Positions 1 to 7,731 of a stretch of 64,000 nucleotides of DNA are shown in pieces. A program made the position numbers and the translations under genes. Origin of the DNA: Pedobacter roseus (GTDB lineage: Bacteria; Bacteroidota; Bacteroidia; Sphingobacteriales; Sphingobacteriaceae); contig NZ_CP060723.1 in assembly GCF_014395225.1 (NCBI RefSeq), positions 2,232,001 through 2,296,000 on the forward strand, in the 5' to 3' direction. The notes beneath the pieces are model-generated. The model made no database searches. It was given only the letters and a program-made list of their open reading frames with translations, and was not told the DNA's origin. Within the stretch, counting starts at the first letter, position 1. Every line of letters begins with the position of its first letter.

Positions 1-249
1 ACATTTGAACAATATGCAGCTGCCAATCTGTTGCTTGTTAGGGCAGATTTTCCAAGGCAGAAGAAGAACCAGCTTCCCAAAGAGCAGATCAAGCTCAACG
101 AATCATTGGCAGAAGCCTATAATAAAGATGGGAAGTTTCCCTATACCGTTCTGGTAGACGAAAATGGAAAGGTGCTCAAAACCTGGGATGGCTTTCCAGA
201 TGAAACGCCACAGGCTTTTGTATCCGAAATTGATAAACTAAAAAAATAA
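1..249 (+). CDS. Thioredoxin-family protein, C-terminal fragment
   Basis: The frame is open from the window edge to the stop at 247-249, so the N-terminus and any CxxC motif lie outside. The visible 82 residues contain a FPYT segment, which fits the cis-proline loop of the thioredoxin fold. It is followed by a beta strand (TVLVDENGKVL) and a C-terminal helix, as in TlpA/thioredoxin-like periplasmic proteins. It ends 7 bp before apbE and probably forms an operon with apbE, the DUF4266 gene and the DUF3570 gene. A thiol-redox role in the envelope is inference from fold and context; the active site cannot be checked here. Confidence 0.7.
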   Translation, partial: TFEQYAAANLLLVRADFPRQKKNQLPKEQIKLNESLAEAYNKDGKFPYTVLVDENGKVLKTWDGFPDETPQAFVSEIDKLKK

Positions 250-256
250 GCTAAAA

Positions 257-1189
257 ATGGCTAAACCTGTTTCTGTAAACCGGGTACTAAAGCTCATGGG
301 CAACCGCTTTGAGTTTACGGTGATCGCTGAAAACGAGCAGGCGGGCAATGCTGCAGTTGATGCTGCTATTGCTGAAGTGAGAAGAATAGAATATCTGCTG
401 ACTACTTTCAGCAACCTTAGTCAGACCAGTCTGATCAATGAAAACGCGGGCCTAAAGCCTGTAAAAGTAGATGATGAAGTGATCAGTCTTATCGAACGCT
501 CCATCAGGATATCAGAAATTACCGATGGTGCATTCGACATCAGTTATGGATCTATAGATAAGCGGCTCTGGAACTTTGATCCCAATATGACCAGCCTGCC
601 TGATGAAGAAACCGCAATGGCTTCTGTTGGGCTGATCGATTACCGGAATGTGATTCTGAATAAGGATAAATCAACTGTATTTCTGAAAAATAGGGGCATG
701 CGTATTGGTTTTGGCGGAATTGGGAAAGGATACGCGGCTGATAAGGCGAAGATTGTGCTGCAAAAGCTAGGCATTAAAAGTGGAATTGTGAATGCAGCTG
801 GCGACCTGGTTACCTGGGGAACCCAGGCTAATGGTGGTCCCTGGACAGTAGGTATTGCAGATCCTGAACAAACCGACAGACCATTTTCTGCACTGAAGAT
901 CAGTGATATGGCCATTGCCACTTCGGGCAGTTATGAAAAATATGTGACGATAAATGGCAAGCGCTATTCGCATACAATAGACCCTAAGACCGGACTTCCG
1001 GTAAGCGGCGTGAAGAGTGTGAGTATCATCTGCCCCAGTGCCGAGCTGGCTGATGCACTGGCAACACCGGTTGTAGTGATGGGTGTAAAGGTTGGCCTCG
1101 AGCTGATTAACCAGATTAAACAAGTGGCCTGTATTGTTATTGATGATAATGACAGGGTTTTTACCTCAAACAATATTAATGTAATATAA
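257..1189 (+). CDS. apbE: ApbE family FAD:protein FMN transferase
   Basis: ApbE enzymes move FMN from FAD onto a Ser/Thr of target redox proteins, usually outside the cytoplasm. This 310-aa protein has the family signatures in order: GGIGKGYAADKA near residue 155, AGDL near 180, TSGSYEKY near 220, HTIDPKTGLP near 240 and the metal-site ADALAT near 265. Length is normal for the family. No signal peptide or lipobox is visible at this start, which is odd because most ApbE proteins are exported. The gap to the upstream stop is only 7 bp, so a much longer N-terminus in this frame is unlikely. No obvious flavinylation target (D/S-G-x-T protein) was recognised next to it; the downstream DUF4266 and DUF3570 proteins are likely functional partners. 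Confidence 0.93.
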   Translation: MAKPVSVNRVLKLMGNRFEFTVIAENEQAGNAAVDAAIAEVRRIEYLLTTFSNLSQTSLINENAGLKPVKVDDEVISLIERSIRISEITDGAFDISYGSIDKRLWNFDPNMTSLPDEETAMASVGLIDYRNVILNKDKSTVFLKNRGMRIGFGGIGKGYAADKAKIVLQKLGIKSGIVNAAGDLVTWGTQANGGPWTVGIADPEQTDRPFSALKISDMAIATSGSYEKYVTINGKRYSHTIDPKTGLPVSGVKSVSIICPSAELADALATPVVVMGVKVGLELINQIKQVACIVIDDNDRVFTSNNINVI

Positions 1190-1191
1190 AT

Positions 1192-1422
1192 ATGAAAAGT
1201 TCAAGAACATTTTTCTTCCTGTCTATCTCGGCATTTTCGATCATTGGTATGCTGAGCGCCTGTAGTAGTGTGAAACCTTATCAAAAAAGTAAACTCAATG
1301 ATGCCGATATGATCCTTTCGGCCCGAAAGGCCCAGAAATTTGAACAGAGTTTTCAGCTTTACCGGGAAGGTGCTTCAGGTGCAAACGGGGGCAAAAGCGG
1401 TGGTGGTTGCGGATGTAATTAA
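1192..1422 (+). CDS. DUF4266 small Cys-tailed lipoprotein
   Basis: This 76-aa protein begins with a lipoprotein signal peptide, with lipobox LSAC and acylated Cys24. A short charged segment typical of DUF4266 follows (KLNDADMILSARKAQKFEQ). It ends in a Gly-rich tail with a CGC pair (Cys73, Cys75). It starts 2 bp after apbE and lies 14 bp before the DUF3570 gene. DUF4266 and DUF3570 genes are known to travel together with apbE. The function is unknown. The two tail cysteines could bind metal or be a substrate of the thioredoxin-like protein, but that is speculation. Confidence 0.85.
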   Translation: MKSSRTFFFLSISAFSIIGMLSACSSVKPYQKSKLNDADMILSARKAQKFEQSFQLYREGASGANGGKSGGGCGCN

Positions 1423-1436
1423 CGGGCTATAAGAAA

Positions 1437-2648
1437 ATGAGAAAAATATATCTTCATGTGCTTTTCATGTACTTCGGTATATTGAGCACCTATGCACAAA
1501 CCAGACCCGAACCCGCAAAGGTAGACAGCAGTAAATACCAGTCGCGCAAGTTAAAAATAGACGAGATTAATCTCGTTTCTGCCTATTATCATCAAGATGG
1601 TAACAACTCTGCGGTAACAGGTGGTATCGGCACCGAAAAACTGAGTGATTTTGCCAATACCATCGATCTGCAGATGTCTAAGTTTAATAAAAGAGGTAAA
1701 AAAAACACTTTCATTTTTGAGCTTGGTGTAGATCATTATACTTCGGCCTCTTCTGATAAAATCGATCCGAGCACCATTTCTTCGGCATCTTCTGCTGATA
1801 CCCGTATTTATCCATCGTTAAACTGGACCCATTCAAATGAAGAAACAGGGAACTCCTTTGGTTTTACAGGATCTTATTCAACGGAGTTCGATTATCAGTC
1901 GATGGGTGCTGCTTTTAACCTTACACGTTTATCAAAAGATAAAAATACGCAGTTTGATTTCAAACTTCAGGCCTTCCTGGATCAATGGACGGTGATCCTG
2001 CCAATAGAACTTCGGACGGGCAATACCGGAAGGGGAGGTGAGCAATACGATACCGCCCCGAGAAATTCCTTTAGTGCGTCGTTCTCCCTCTCGCAGGTAA
2101 TTAACCAAAAATTTCAGGCTTCCCTGATTTTGGAACCGTCCTATCAAAAAGGTTTGTTGGCCACCAAATACCAGCGTGATTATTTTACAGATGGTTCGAT
2201 GCGCTCAGAAACTTTGCCTGATAAGCGTTATAAACTACCAATAGGTTTGCGGATGAATTACTTTTTGGACGACCGTTTTGTAATCCGTACATTTTACCGG
2301 TATTATATGGATAACTGGGGGATAAGGGCACATACGGCAGAACTCGAAATTCCCGTAAAGATCAATCCGTTCTTTTCAATCAGTCCTTTCTACCGTTACA
2401 ATAACCAGGTGGGAACCAAATATTTTGCGCCCTATGGACAGCATCAGGCTTCGGAACAATATTTTACCAGCGATTACGACCTATCAACCCTTAGCAGTGA
2501 TTTTTATGGCGCAGGCATCAGGTTTGCTCCACCAAAAGGTGTTTTTGGCTGGCAAAGGTTGAACATGCTCGAATTAAGATACGGCCACTATTCCCGCTCA
2601 ACAAGTCTGGTTTCGAACATTGTATCGTTAAACCTCAAGTTTAAATAA
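1437..2648 (+). CDS. DUF3570 outer-membrane beta-barrel protein
   Basis: This 403-aa protein has an N-terminal signal peptide (hydrophobic core residues 5-18, likely cleavage after TYAQ) followed by alternating aromatic beta strands throughout. It ends in a strand typical of outer-membrane barrels (LVSNIVSLNLKFK). The family is DUF3570, usually found downstream of apbE and DUF4266. It is the last gene of its cluster and is followed by a nested inverted repeat that probably ends transcription. Its substrate is unknown. An outer-membrane role in the same envelope redox module is inferred from position. Confidence 0.88.
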   Translation: MRKIYLHVLFMYFGILSTYAQTRPEPAKVDSSKYQSRKLKIDEINLVSAYYHQDGNNSAVTGGIGTEKLSDFANTIDLQMSKFNKRGKKNTFIFELGVDHYTSASSDKIDPSTISSASSADTRIYPSLNWTHSNEETGNSFGFTGSYSTEFDYQSMGAAFNLTRLSKDKNTQFDFKLQAFLDQWTVILPIELRTGNTGRGGEQYDTAPRNSFSASFSLSQVINQKFQASLILEPSYQKGLLATKYQRDYFTDGSMRSETLPDKRYKLPIGLRMNYFLDDRFVIRTFYRYYMDNWGIRAHTAELEIPVKINPFFSISPFYRYNNQVGTKYFAPYGQHQASEQYFTSDYDLSTLSSDFYGAGIRFAPPKGVFGWQRLNMLELRYGHYSRSTSLVSNIVSLNLKFK

Positions 2649-2670
2649 GATTGTTTAATAGGATTGACAT

Positions 2671-2720
2671 TTAGATAAATCGGTGATGATCAATAATTGA
2701 TCAGGCTGGTTTATCTAAAC
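2671..2720. terminator. Nested inverted repeat between convergent genes
   Basis: Outer arms TTTAGATAAA (2671-2680) and TTTATCTAAA (2711-2720) are perfect complements. They enclose a second palindrome TGATCAATAATTGATCA (2688-2704). The structure sits between the DUF3570 gene and the convergent HTH gene, and its right arm overlaps the HTH gene's stop codon. A bidirectional terminator is the simplest reading. Confidence 0.55.
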
Positions 2721-3076
2721 TGTCCTTTCTCCAACAGCGAAATCGTACTGAGCTGAATCTTATTTAACCTTTCCTGAAGTTCCAGTGCTTTGTTCTTCTC
2801 ATTGAGCAAGGCCTTCAAGCGGTCTACTTCTGCCGTGAGCTTATGTTTCTCTTGCAACTCGATCTTCGAGAACACTTTTCCACTTTCGTAGTAGCTGAAA
2901 AAATTATAGTTCAGGATTTCGCTGACGCGCACTAGTGTAAGGATATCGATGGTTGCGCTATTCAGCATTTCCTGTGCTTTTGTTTTGCTAATCTCAAGCG
3001 CAGCAGCAATGTCTGAAACAGAGATATCTTTCTGCTTCATTTCTTTCCAGATCATTAAGCCTATATGAACACTCAT
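2711..3076 (-). CDS. Small helix-turn-helix protein with coiled-coil tail
   Basis: This is a 121-aa protein. Residues 15-50 form an XRE-like helix-turn-helix (ISVSDIAAALEISKTKAQEM). Residues 70-115 are charged and heptad-like, suggesting a coiled coil for dimerisation. It resembles in layout, more distantly in sequence, the two small HTH proteins at 22.2-22.6 kb and 52.9-53.2 kb. It is divergent from the usp gene across a 204-bp gap that holds an activator-like site. It is probably a DNA-binding regulator; the target is unknown. Confidence 0.7.
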   Translation of the reverse strand: MSVHIGLMIWKEMKQKDISVSDIAAALEISKTKAQEMLNSATIDILTLVRVSEILNYNFFSYYESGKVFSKIELQEKHKLTAEVDRLKALLNEKNKALELQERLNKIQLSTISLLEKGQFR

Positions 3077-3214
3077 TTTCTATAAGGGAATAATTTTAAA
3101 AGACTGAAATTACGGAAAGGATAATGAATCTGGCCTTTTTTGTGGTAATGATAATTAGTCTAAATATCCCTTTGTCATACTCATCATGCATTGGGTAACG
3201 ATCATTTTAATAAC

Positions 3215-3257
3215 TGATGTGGCTCATATTTTAAACCTCGGGTTTTTCCAAACTTTA
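3215..3257 (+). promoter_or_regulatory. Predicted CRP/FNR-type site and -7 box upstream of usp
   Basis: TGA-N6-TCA lies at 3215-3226 (centre 3220.5). A -7-like octamer AAACTTTA (4 of 6 matches to TAnnTTTG) starts at 3250, 29.5 bp from the site centre. The same spacing occurs at three other promoters in this island. The predicted transcript start is near 3263, about 18 nt before the ATG. The -7 match is weak and was accepted because of the spacing. Confidence 0.5.
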
Positions 3258-3280
3258 TATACAACAAAAAAGAGCTTAAT

Positions 3281-4156
3281 ATGAAAAAGATCCTGGTACC
3301 TGTTGATTTCTCTGCAACAGCAGAGAACGCAGCCGATTATGCAACTGATCTGGCCCACGGTATTGGTGCCAGGGTAGAGCTGCTAAATGTTTTTCAGGTT
3401 CCGGAGTTTTCTCCGGCTGCGGCCTCTCTGGTATGGCCGCTTGAAGAATATAATCTTATCGAGGATGATGCTAAAAAAGCACTGGAGAAGCTGGTGGAAA
3501 GGGTTGAGGAAAAATATAAAAAGGCCCATCATGAACTTGGTTTTAAAGCAGAAGTGTTTGGGCGATCGGTTGGTGGCGAGGTTGAACAGGAGGTTAGCAA
3601 GTATTTTACTGAATGTAAAATGAACCTCGTTGTGGCCGGACTAAACCGTGCAGATAAGTTAACCAAAACACTTATGGGCAGTGTTGCCAGGAAAATTATA
3701 GAGGAGGAAATACCTGTTTTGCTTATACCTGCGGGATATAGGTTTAAGAAACCTAAAAAAATCGCTTTTGCCACAGATTTTAGTCATAGCGATATCCCCG
3801 TTTTATGTGCGCTTGCCGAATTCGCAAAACCCTTTAGTGCCGACATTCTCATTATGCATACCGAAAATTCAAGATCAGACTCTGCTGATTCCAGACAAAA
3901 AACAGAAGATTTTTTAAACCGGGTTGCCGACAGGGTTAACTACAGGCATATCTACCATCGGCATGTAAACAGTGAAGGGATTAAGGAAGGTTTGAACTGG
4001 ATCGTAAAAAACGGGCAAATTGATATCCTGGCAATGGTGCACCGGAAACATAGCTTTTTTTATCGCTTGCTCAACGGCAGCCATACGCTGAACATGTCTG
4101 ATCACATTCAGATCCCCCTTTTGGCTTTACCGCCAGAACACAAGATTCCGATGTAG
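3281..4156 (+). CDS. Universal stress protein, tandem UspA domains
   Basis: This 291-aa protein is two UspA domains in tandem. The first begins KKILVPVDFSATAENAADYA and carries a GS-containing ATP-loop remnant near residue 130 (LMGSVARKI). The second begins KKIAFATDFSHSD near residue 155 and is more degenerate. Tandem Usp proteins are frequent members of low-oxygen regulons (established for several bacteria). Here the gene opens the respiration island and has a predicted FNR-type site upstream. The start is fixed by the conserved MKKILVPVDFS N-terminus. The alcohol dehydrogenase gene follows after 41 bp and may be cotranscribed. The precise role is unknown. Confidence 0.9.
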   Translation: MKKILVPVDFSATAENAADYATDLAHGIGARVELLNVFQVPEFSPAAASLVWPLEEYNLIEDDAKKALEKLVERVEEKYKKAHHELGFKAEVFGRSVGGEVEQEVSKYFTECKMNLVVAGLNRADKLTKTLMGSVARKIIEEEIPVLLIPAGYRFKKPKKIAFATDFSHSDIPVLCALAEFAKPFSADILIMHTENSRSDSADSRQKTEDFLNRVADRVNYRHIYHRHVNSEGIKEGLNWIVKNGQIDILAMVHRKHSFFYRLLNGSHTLNMSDHIQIPLLALPPEHKIPM

Positions 4157-4197
4157 TGGCCAGTAAATGAACAAAATCAATTCCTAAACAAAAAGAG

Positions 4198-5232
4198 ATG
4201 TATCCTAAAATAATGAAAGCCGCAGTTATCCATGAATATGGAGGACCACTGGCCATAGAAGAACTTCCGGTAAGACCACTCAATCAATATGAGATTCTGG
4301 TAAAAGTAATTTCATGTGGCGTATGCCATACCGATTTACATGCCTGCAATGGCGACTGGCCCGTAAAATCAAAAATGCCCCTGGTACCTGGTCACGAAGC
4401 TATCGGACTGGTAGCTGCCATGGGCTATGATGTTAAAAGTGTTAAAGAAGGAGAGGTAGTTGGTGTGCCGTGGTTATACAGTGCCTGCGGCTGTTGCGAA
4501 TTCTGTTTAACAGGCTGGGAAACATTATGCTACGAACAACAAAACGGTGGCTATAGTGTTAACGGAGGTTTCGCAGAATATGTAATTGCCGATTCGAGAT
4601 ATGTTGCCCATTTTCCTTCGCATGTAAATTTTGCAGAAATGGCACCGATTATCTGTGCCGGCGTTACCGTTTATAAAGGCTTAAAAGAAACCGAGGTTAA
4701 AGCGGGAGAGTGGGTTGCCATATCGGGCATCGGCGGACTTGGCCATCTTGGTGTTCAGTATGCAAAAGCCATGGGTTTTCAGGTTGCTGCAATTGACATA
4801 TCAAACGATAAACTGGAAATGGCCAGAAAACTCGGTGCCGACATTGTAGTGAACGCGCTTGAGCAGGATCCTGGCGAGTTTCTTAAAAAACAGACTGGTG
4901 GCATGCACGGTGTATTGGTTACTGCCGTAACACCTGTTGCTTTTAGTCAGGGGCTTTCGGCATTACGCAGAAAAGGCACCTTAGCGCTAAACGGTTTACC
5001 TCCAGGTAGTTTTGACCTTCCGATATTCGATACTGTGCTGAACCGGATCACCATTAGGGGCTCTATAGTGGGCACCAGAAAAGATATGCAGGAAGCCATC
5101 GACTTTGCCGTAGACGGAAAGGTAAGGGCGCAGGTTAAACCGGCAAAACTCGAAGACATTAACGAAGTATTCGAACAGATGAAAAAGGGTGAGATCGAAG
5201 GCAGGATTGTGCTGGATATTTCGGGCGATTAA
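4198..5232 (+). CDS. adhP: Zinc-dependent alcohol dehydrogenase (AdhP-like)
   Basis: This medium-chain NAD(P)-dependent dehydrogenase interconverts alcohols and aldehydes. The catalytic zinc site is visible as Cys40 (CGVCHTDLH) and GHE at 65-67. The structural zinc site is Cys97, Cys100, Cys103 and Cys111. The Rossmann motif GIGGLGHLG lies near residue 180. At 344 aa it has the normal AdhP length. An in-frame ATG at 4213 gives the more typical N-terminus MKAAVIHEYGG, so the true start may be there. Its place between usp and a flavin-binding protein, ahead of the cbb3 cluster, suggests a fermentative or low-oxygen role; that is inference. Confidence 0.92.
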   Translation: MYPKIMKAAVIHEYGGPLAIEELPVRPLNQYEILVKVISCGVCHTDLHACNGDWPVKSKMPLVPGHEAIGLVAAMGYDVKSVKEGEVVGVPWLYSACGCCEFCLTGWETLCYEQQNGGYSVNGGFAEYVIADSRYVAHFPSHVNFAEMAPIICAGVTVYKGLKETEVKAGEWVAISGIGGLGHLGVQYAKAMGFQVAAIDISNDKLEMARKLGADIVVNALEQDPGEFLKKQTGGMHGVLVTAVTPVAFSQGLSALRRKGTLALNGLPPGSFDLPIFDTVLNRITIRGSIVGTRKDMQEAIDFAVDGKVRAQVKPAKLEDINEVFEQMKKGEIEGRIVLDISGD

Positions 5233-5262
5233 TGTTTATTAGCAATATTTAACCATAAGAAA

Positions 5263-5718
5263 ATGTTAGGAAAACTAGAAGAAGAGGAGATAGAAAAACT
5301 CCTTAGCGAACAATATATAGGCCGTTTGGCTTGTCATGCCCATGGTGTGAGTTACATTGTACCCATTAATTATGTGTACAGCAGCGGCATGGTTTACGCA
5401 CATTCTGCTCCGGGCCAGAAAATCAGGATGATGAAAAGTAATCCCCAGGTCTGCTTTCAGACTGACCAGATCCGTGATACCTATAACTGGAAAAGTGTGG
5501 TGTGCTGGGGGAAATTTGAGGAAGTTACCGATGCCGGCGAAAAACAAAGAGCACTTCAGGGCATTATCCACCGGATGATGCCTTTAACCAATACTCCTTC
5601 AGAGCAGCCCTCACATGGCACTGGAAAAACCGATGCTTATGATGAGGAAATTATTGTATTCAAAATTGTCCTTCACCTTAAAACCGGTAGGTTTGAGGTT
5701 AATGATAGCAGTAATTGA
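5263..5718 (+). CDS. Pyridoxamine 5'-phosphate oxidase-like flavin-binding protein
   Basis: This 151-aa protein has the split-barrel fold signature of the PNPOx-like family: the N-terminal segment GRLACHAHGVSYIVPINYVY, then GQKIRMMKSNPQVCF, then the WKSVVCWGKFEEV strand. Such proteins bind FMN, F420 or heme and often act on nitro or small redox substrates; the exact reaction cannot be read here. It starts 30 bp after the alcohol dehydrogenase gene and is probably in the same transcript. A hairpin terminator candidate follows it. Confidence 0.82.
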   Translation: MLGKLEEEEIEKLLSEQYIGRLACHAHGVSYIVPINYVYSSGMVYAHSAPGQKIRMMKSNPQVCFQTDQIRDTYNWKSVVCWGKFEEVTDAGEKQRALQGIIHRMMPLTNTPSEQPSHGTGKTDAYDEEIIVFKIVLHLKTGRFEVNDSSN

Positions 5719-5751
5719 TAAATTTAATCGTGATTTCAATAGTCTAATCTG

Positions 5752-5790
5752 CCATCATTGCCTCGAAAAATGATGGAGCTCATTTTTTGT
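5752..5790 (+). terminator. Probable intrinsic terminator after the usp-adhP-PNPOx genes
   Basis: Arms CCATCATT (5752-5759) and AATGATGG (5769-5776) form an 8-bp perfect stem with a 9-nt loop. A T-rich run (CATTTTTTG) follows at 5781-5789. It sits 34 bp after the flavin-binding gene and just before the next predicted promoter. Confidence 0.55.
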
Positions 5791-5792
5791 GT

Positions 5793-5835
5793 TGACAGGC
5801 ATCATCACTGGGATACGCCAATTGCAATAGTTTTG
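5793..5835 (+). promoter_or_regulatory. Predicted CRP/FNR-type site and -7 box of the heme-kinase operon
   Basis: The site TTGAC-AGGC-ATCAT contains TGA-N6-TCA at 5793-5804 (centre 5798.5) and matches the FNR consensus TTGAT-N4-ATCAA at 8 of 10 positions. A perfect -7 octamer TAGTTTTG lies at 5828-5835, 29.5 bp from the site centre. The identical octamer and spacing recur before the hemN operon. The predicted transcript start is near 5841. If the downstream hybrid regulator binds here, the operon is autoregulated. Confidence 0.6.
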
Positions 5836-5852
5836 CTTTCGAAATTATTTGG

Positions 5853-5869
5853 CCTTTCGTTACGAAAGG
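5853..5869. promoter_or_regulatory. Perfect 17-bp palindrome in the predicted leader
   Basis: CCTTTCG-TTA-CGAAAGG is a perfect 7-bp inverted repeat with a 3-nt centre. It lies just after the predicted transcript start and 26 bp before the ATG. It could be an operator for another factor or an RNA hairpin in the 5' leader. No terminator-like T run follows. Confidence 0.4.
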
Positions 5870-5894
5870 TCATACTCATATATAACGAAATACG

Positions 5895-7676
5895 ATGCCA
5901 CATTCATTCCATATACCCGTATTGGGCTTAGGCTATTCTATCGATACCCCTTTAAAAGTTGCCAGGTATGGCATTTCCTCCGTGCTTTCTATTGTTGATG
6001 ACGAACTGATCGAGCGGATGCGCGCTTATCACTCAGCGAAGCGCGCTGTTCCTTTCGTAGCGATTCCAAAAGAAGCAACAAACAGCCGGAGCCAACGCAT
6101 CACCGCCTACCTTAACTTTTTGCAGGAAACCATAACCGAAGATTTTAAAGCCTTAAAGCTGCAGGATTTTACAATCGGAAGTGATATTTGTCGCTATTTC
6201 GATTTACTACCTGATACTTCTAAATTAAAACATGGCTACGACCTGATGTTGGAATACCCTGAAGGTGAAACCAAACAAACCTTTGGATCGCTTTTGAAAA
6301 ATGCGATGCGGATGGGGGCTATTGATGTGAATATCATGGCCAAGGTAGATAAAATGAACTTTATAGATAAAGAATACTCTGGCGATTTCAATACAGATGC
6401 CTTATCGGCCTTACGTGGTTTTGCCGAAAGTAAACTGAATGCCTCCGTTATACTCTCTGCCGGTATGAACCCTAAATTATACAGCTATATAGAAAATTTT
6501 GAAGATTTTTTTCCAGATGCAAGTGAGAACCTTAAAAAGAAAATCACTTTAAAGGTCAGCGACTTCAGGTCGGCATTGATCCAGGCTAAATTTTTGGCAA
6601 AAAAAGGGTTATGGGTGTCGGAGTTCAGGATAGAATCTGGACTGAACTGTGGCGGTCATGCATTTGCTACAGAAGGGTATTTATTGGGGCCGATTTTAGA
6701 AGAATTTAAGCTCAAAAGAAAAGATATGTGTATGGAACTTTTTACCATGTACCAATCTGCTTTGGCACAAAAGGGGATCCAAACACAAAAACAGCCTAAA
6801 CAACGGATCAGTGTTCAGGGCGGTATCGGTACCGCGGCAGAACATGAGTTCCTCCTGCGGTATTATAATCTCGATGCCACGGGATGGGGGAGCCCTTTCC
6901 TGTTGGTGCCCGAGGTAACCAATGTAGATGCCGGAACACTGGCGCAATTGGCTGGTTCTACAGAAACTGACTTTTATCTGAGTGGCGCTTCCCCGCTGGG
7001 TATCCGGTTTAATAATTTTAAAAACAGTACAATAGATCTCCAGCGTACCGAGCGTATCGAAAAGGGCCGTCCGGGGAGCCCATGTACCAAAAAATATCTT
7101 TGTAATAACACAGAGTTTACCGAGCAGGCCATCTGTACGGCATCGCGCGAGTACCAGCACATAAAGATCAAAAGCTTAAAAACAGCAGGATTACCTACCG
7201 ATGAATATCAAAAACAGTTTAAGCTGGTAACCGAAAAAATTTGCCTTTGCGAGGGCTTATGTGCCTCCACCTATTTAAAATACAATATCACCAAACCAAA
7301 AGAAAGTACAGCGGTAGCCATTTGTCCGGGGCCAAACCTTGCTTATTTTTCTGATGTCTATTCATTTGATGAAATGGTTGGCCATATTTATGGAAAAAAT
7401 AACCTTTTAGCTCAAGTGGAAAGGCCACATCTGTTTATCAAAGAGCTTAATCTTTATATCGATTATCTGCAGGAAGACATTAAACAGCAGTTGCAAAACT
7501 TCAGCGATAAAAAAATAAAACAGTTAAACGGGTTCAAATCACAGTTGACAGAGGGGATTAATTATTACAAAAAACTATTCAGCGAAGTTACTGATCAGGC
7601 ATCATGGGAGTTGAAGGGGATTTATGAACAGTTGGCAAACTCGAAAGATAAACTGGATAGGTTGATCGTTGGATAA
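5895..7676 (+). CDS. Unrecognised 593-aa protein: possible FMN TIM barrel plus Cys cluster
   Basis: I do not recognise a named family. Residues about 245-345 contain GLNCGGHAF, SVQGGIGTAAEHEF and TGWGSPFLLVPE. The GGIGT motif followed by a 'TGWG' strand resembles the phosphate-binding end of FMN TIM-barrel enzymes such as nitronate monooxygenase. Residues 397-477 hold seven cysteines (397, 403, 414, 450, 452, 456, 477; patterns C-x5-C-x10-C and C-x-C-x3-C), which suggests one or two iron-sulfur clusters. The last 90 residues are helical and charged. There is no signal peptide, so it is probably cytoplasmic. It heads the likely operon with the FixL-like kinase (55-bp gap) and hybrid regulator, which points to a redox or O2-linked role. 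The function is unknown; the FMN and Fe-S assignments are inference. Confidence 0.75.
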   Translation: MPHSFHIPVLGLGYSIDTPLKVARYGISSVLSIVDDELIERMRAYHSAKRAVPFVAIPKEATNSRSQRITAYLNFLQETITEDFKALKLQDFTIGSDICRYFDLLPDTSKLKHGYDLMLEYPEGETKQTFGSLLKNAMRMGAIDVNIMAKVDKMNFIDKEYSGDFNTDALSALRGFAESKLNASVILSAGMNPKLYSYIENFEDFFPDASENLKKKITLKVSDFRSALIQAKFLAKKGLWVSEFRIESGLNCGGHAFATEGYLLGPILEEFKLKRKDMCMELFTMYQSALAQKGIQTQKQPKQRISVQGGIGTAAEHEFLLRYYNLDATGWGSPFLLVPEVTNVDAGTLAQLAGSTETDFYLSGASPLGIRFNNFKNSTIDLQRTERIEKGRPGSPCTKKYLCNNTEFTEQAICTASREYQHIKIKSLKTAGLPTDEYQKQFKLVTEKICLCEGLCASTYLKYNITKPKESTAVAICPGPNLAYFSDVYSFDEMVGHIYGKNNLLAQVERPHLFIKELNLYIDYLQEDIKQQLQNFSDKKIKQLNGFKSQLTEGINYYKKLFSEVTDQASWELKGIYEQLANSKDKLDRLIVG

Positions 7677-7731
7677 TAAAAAAAGATCGGGAATAACTTT
7701 TCTATATTTACCAAGATATACTTGATGCGAA

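Noticed and set aside
640..1173. Minus-strand frames across apbE
   Set aside because: They are antisense shadows of a well-supported gene with no motifs.
4168..4179. TGA-N6-TCA upstream of adhP as a fifth regulator site
   Set aside because: No -7 box at the spacing seen at the other sites; class II geometry would put the start inside the gene.
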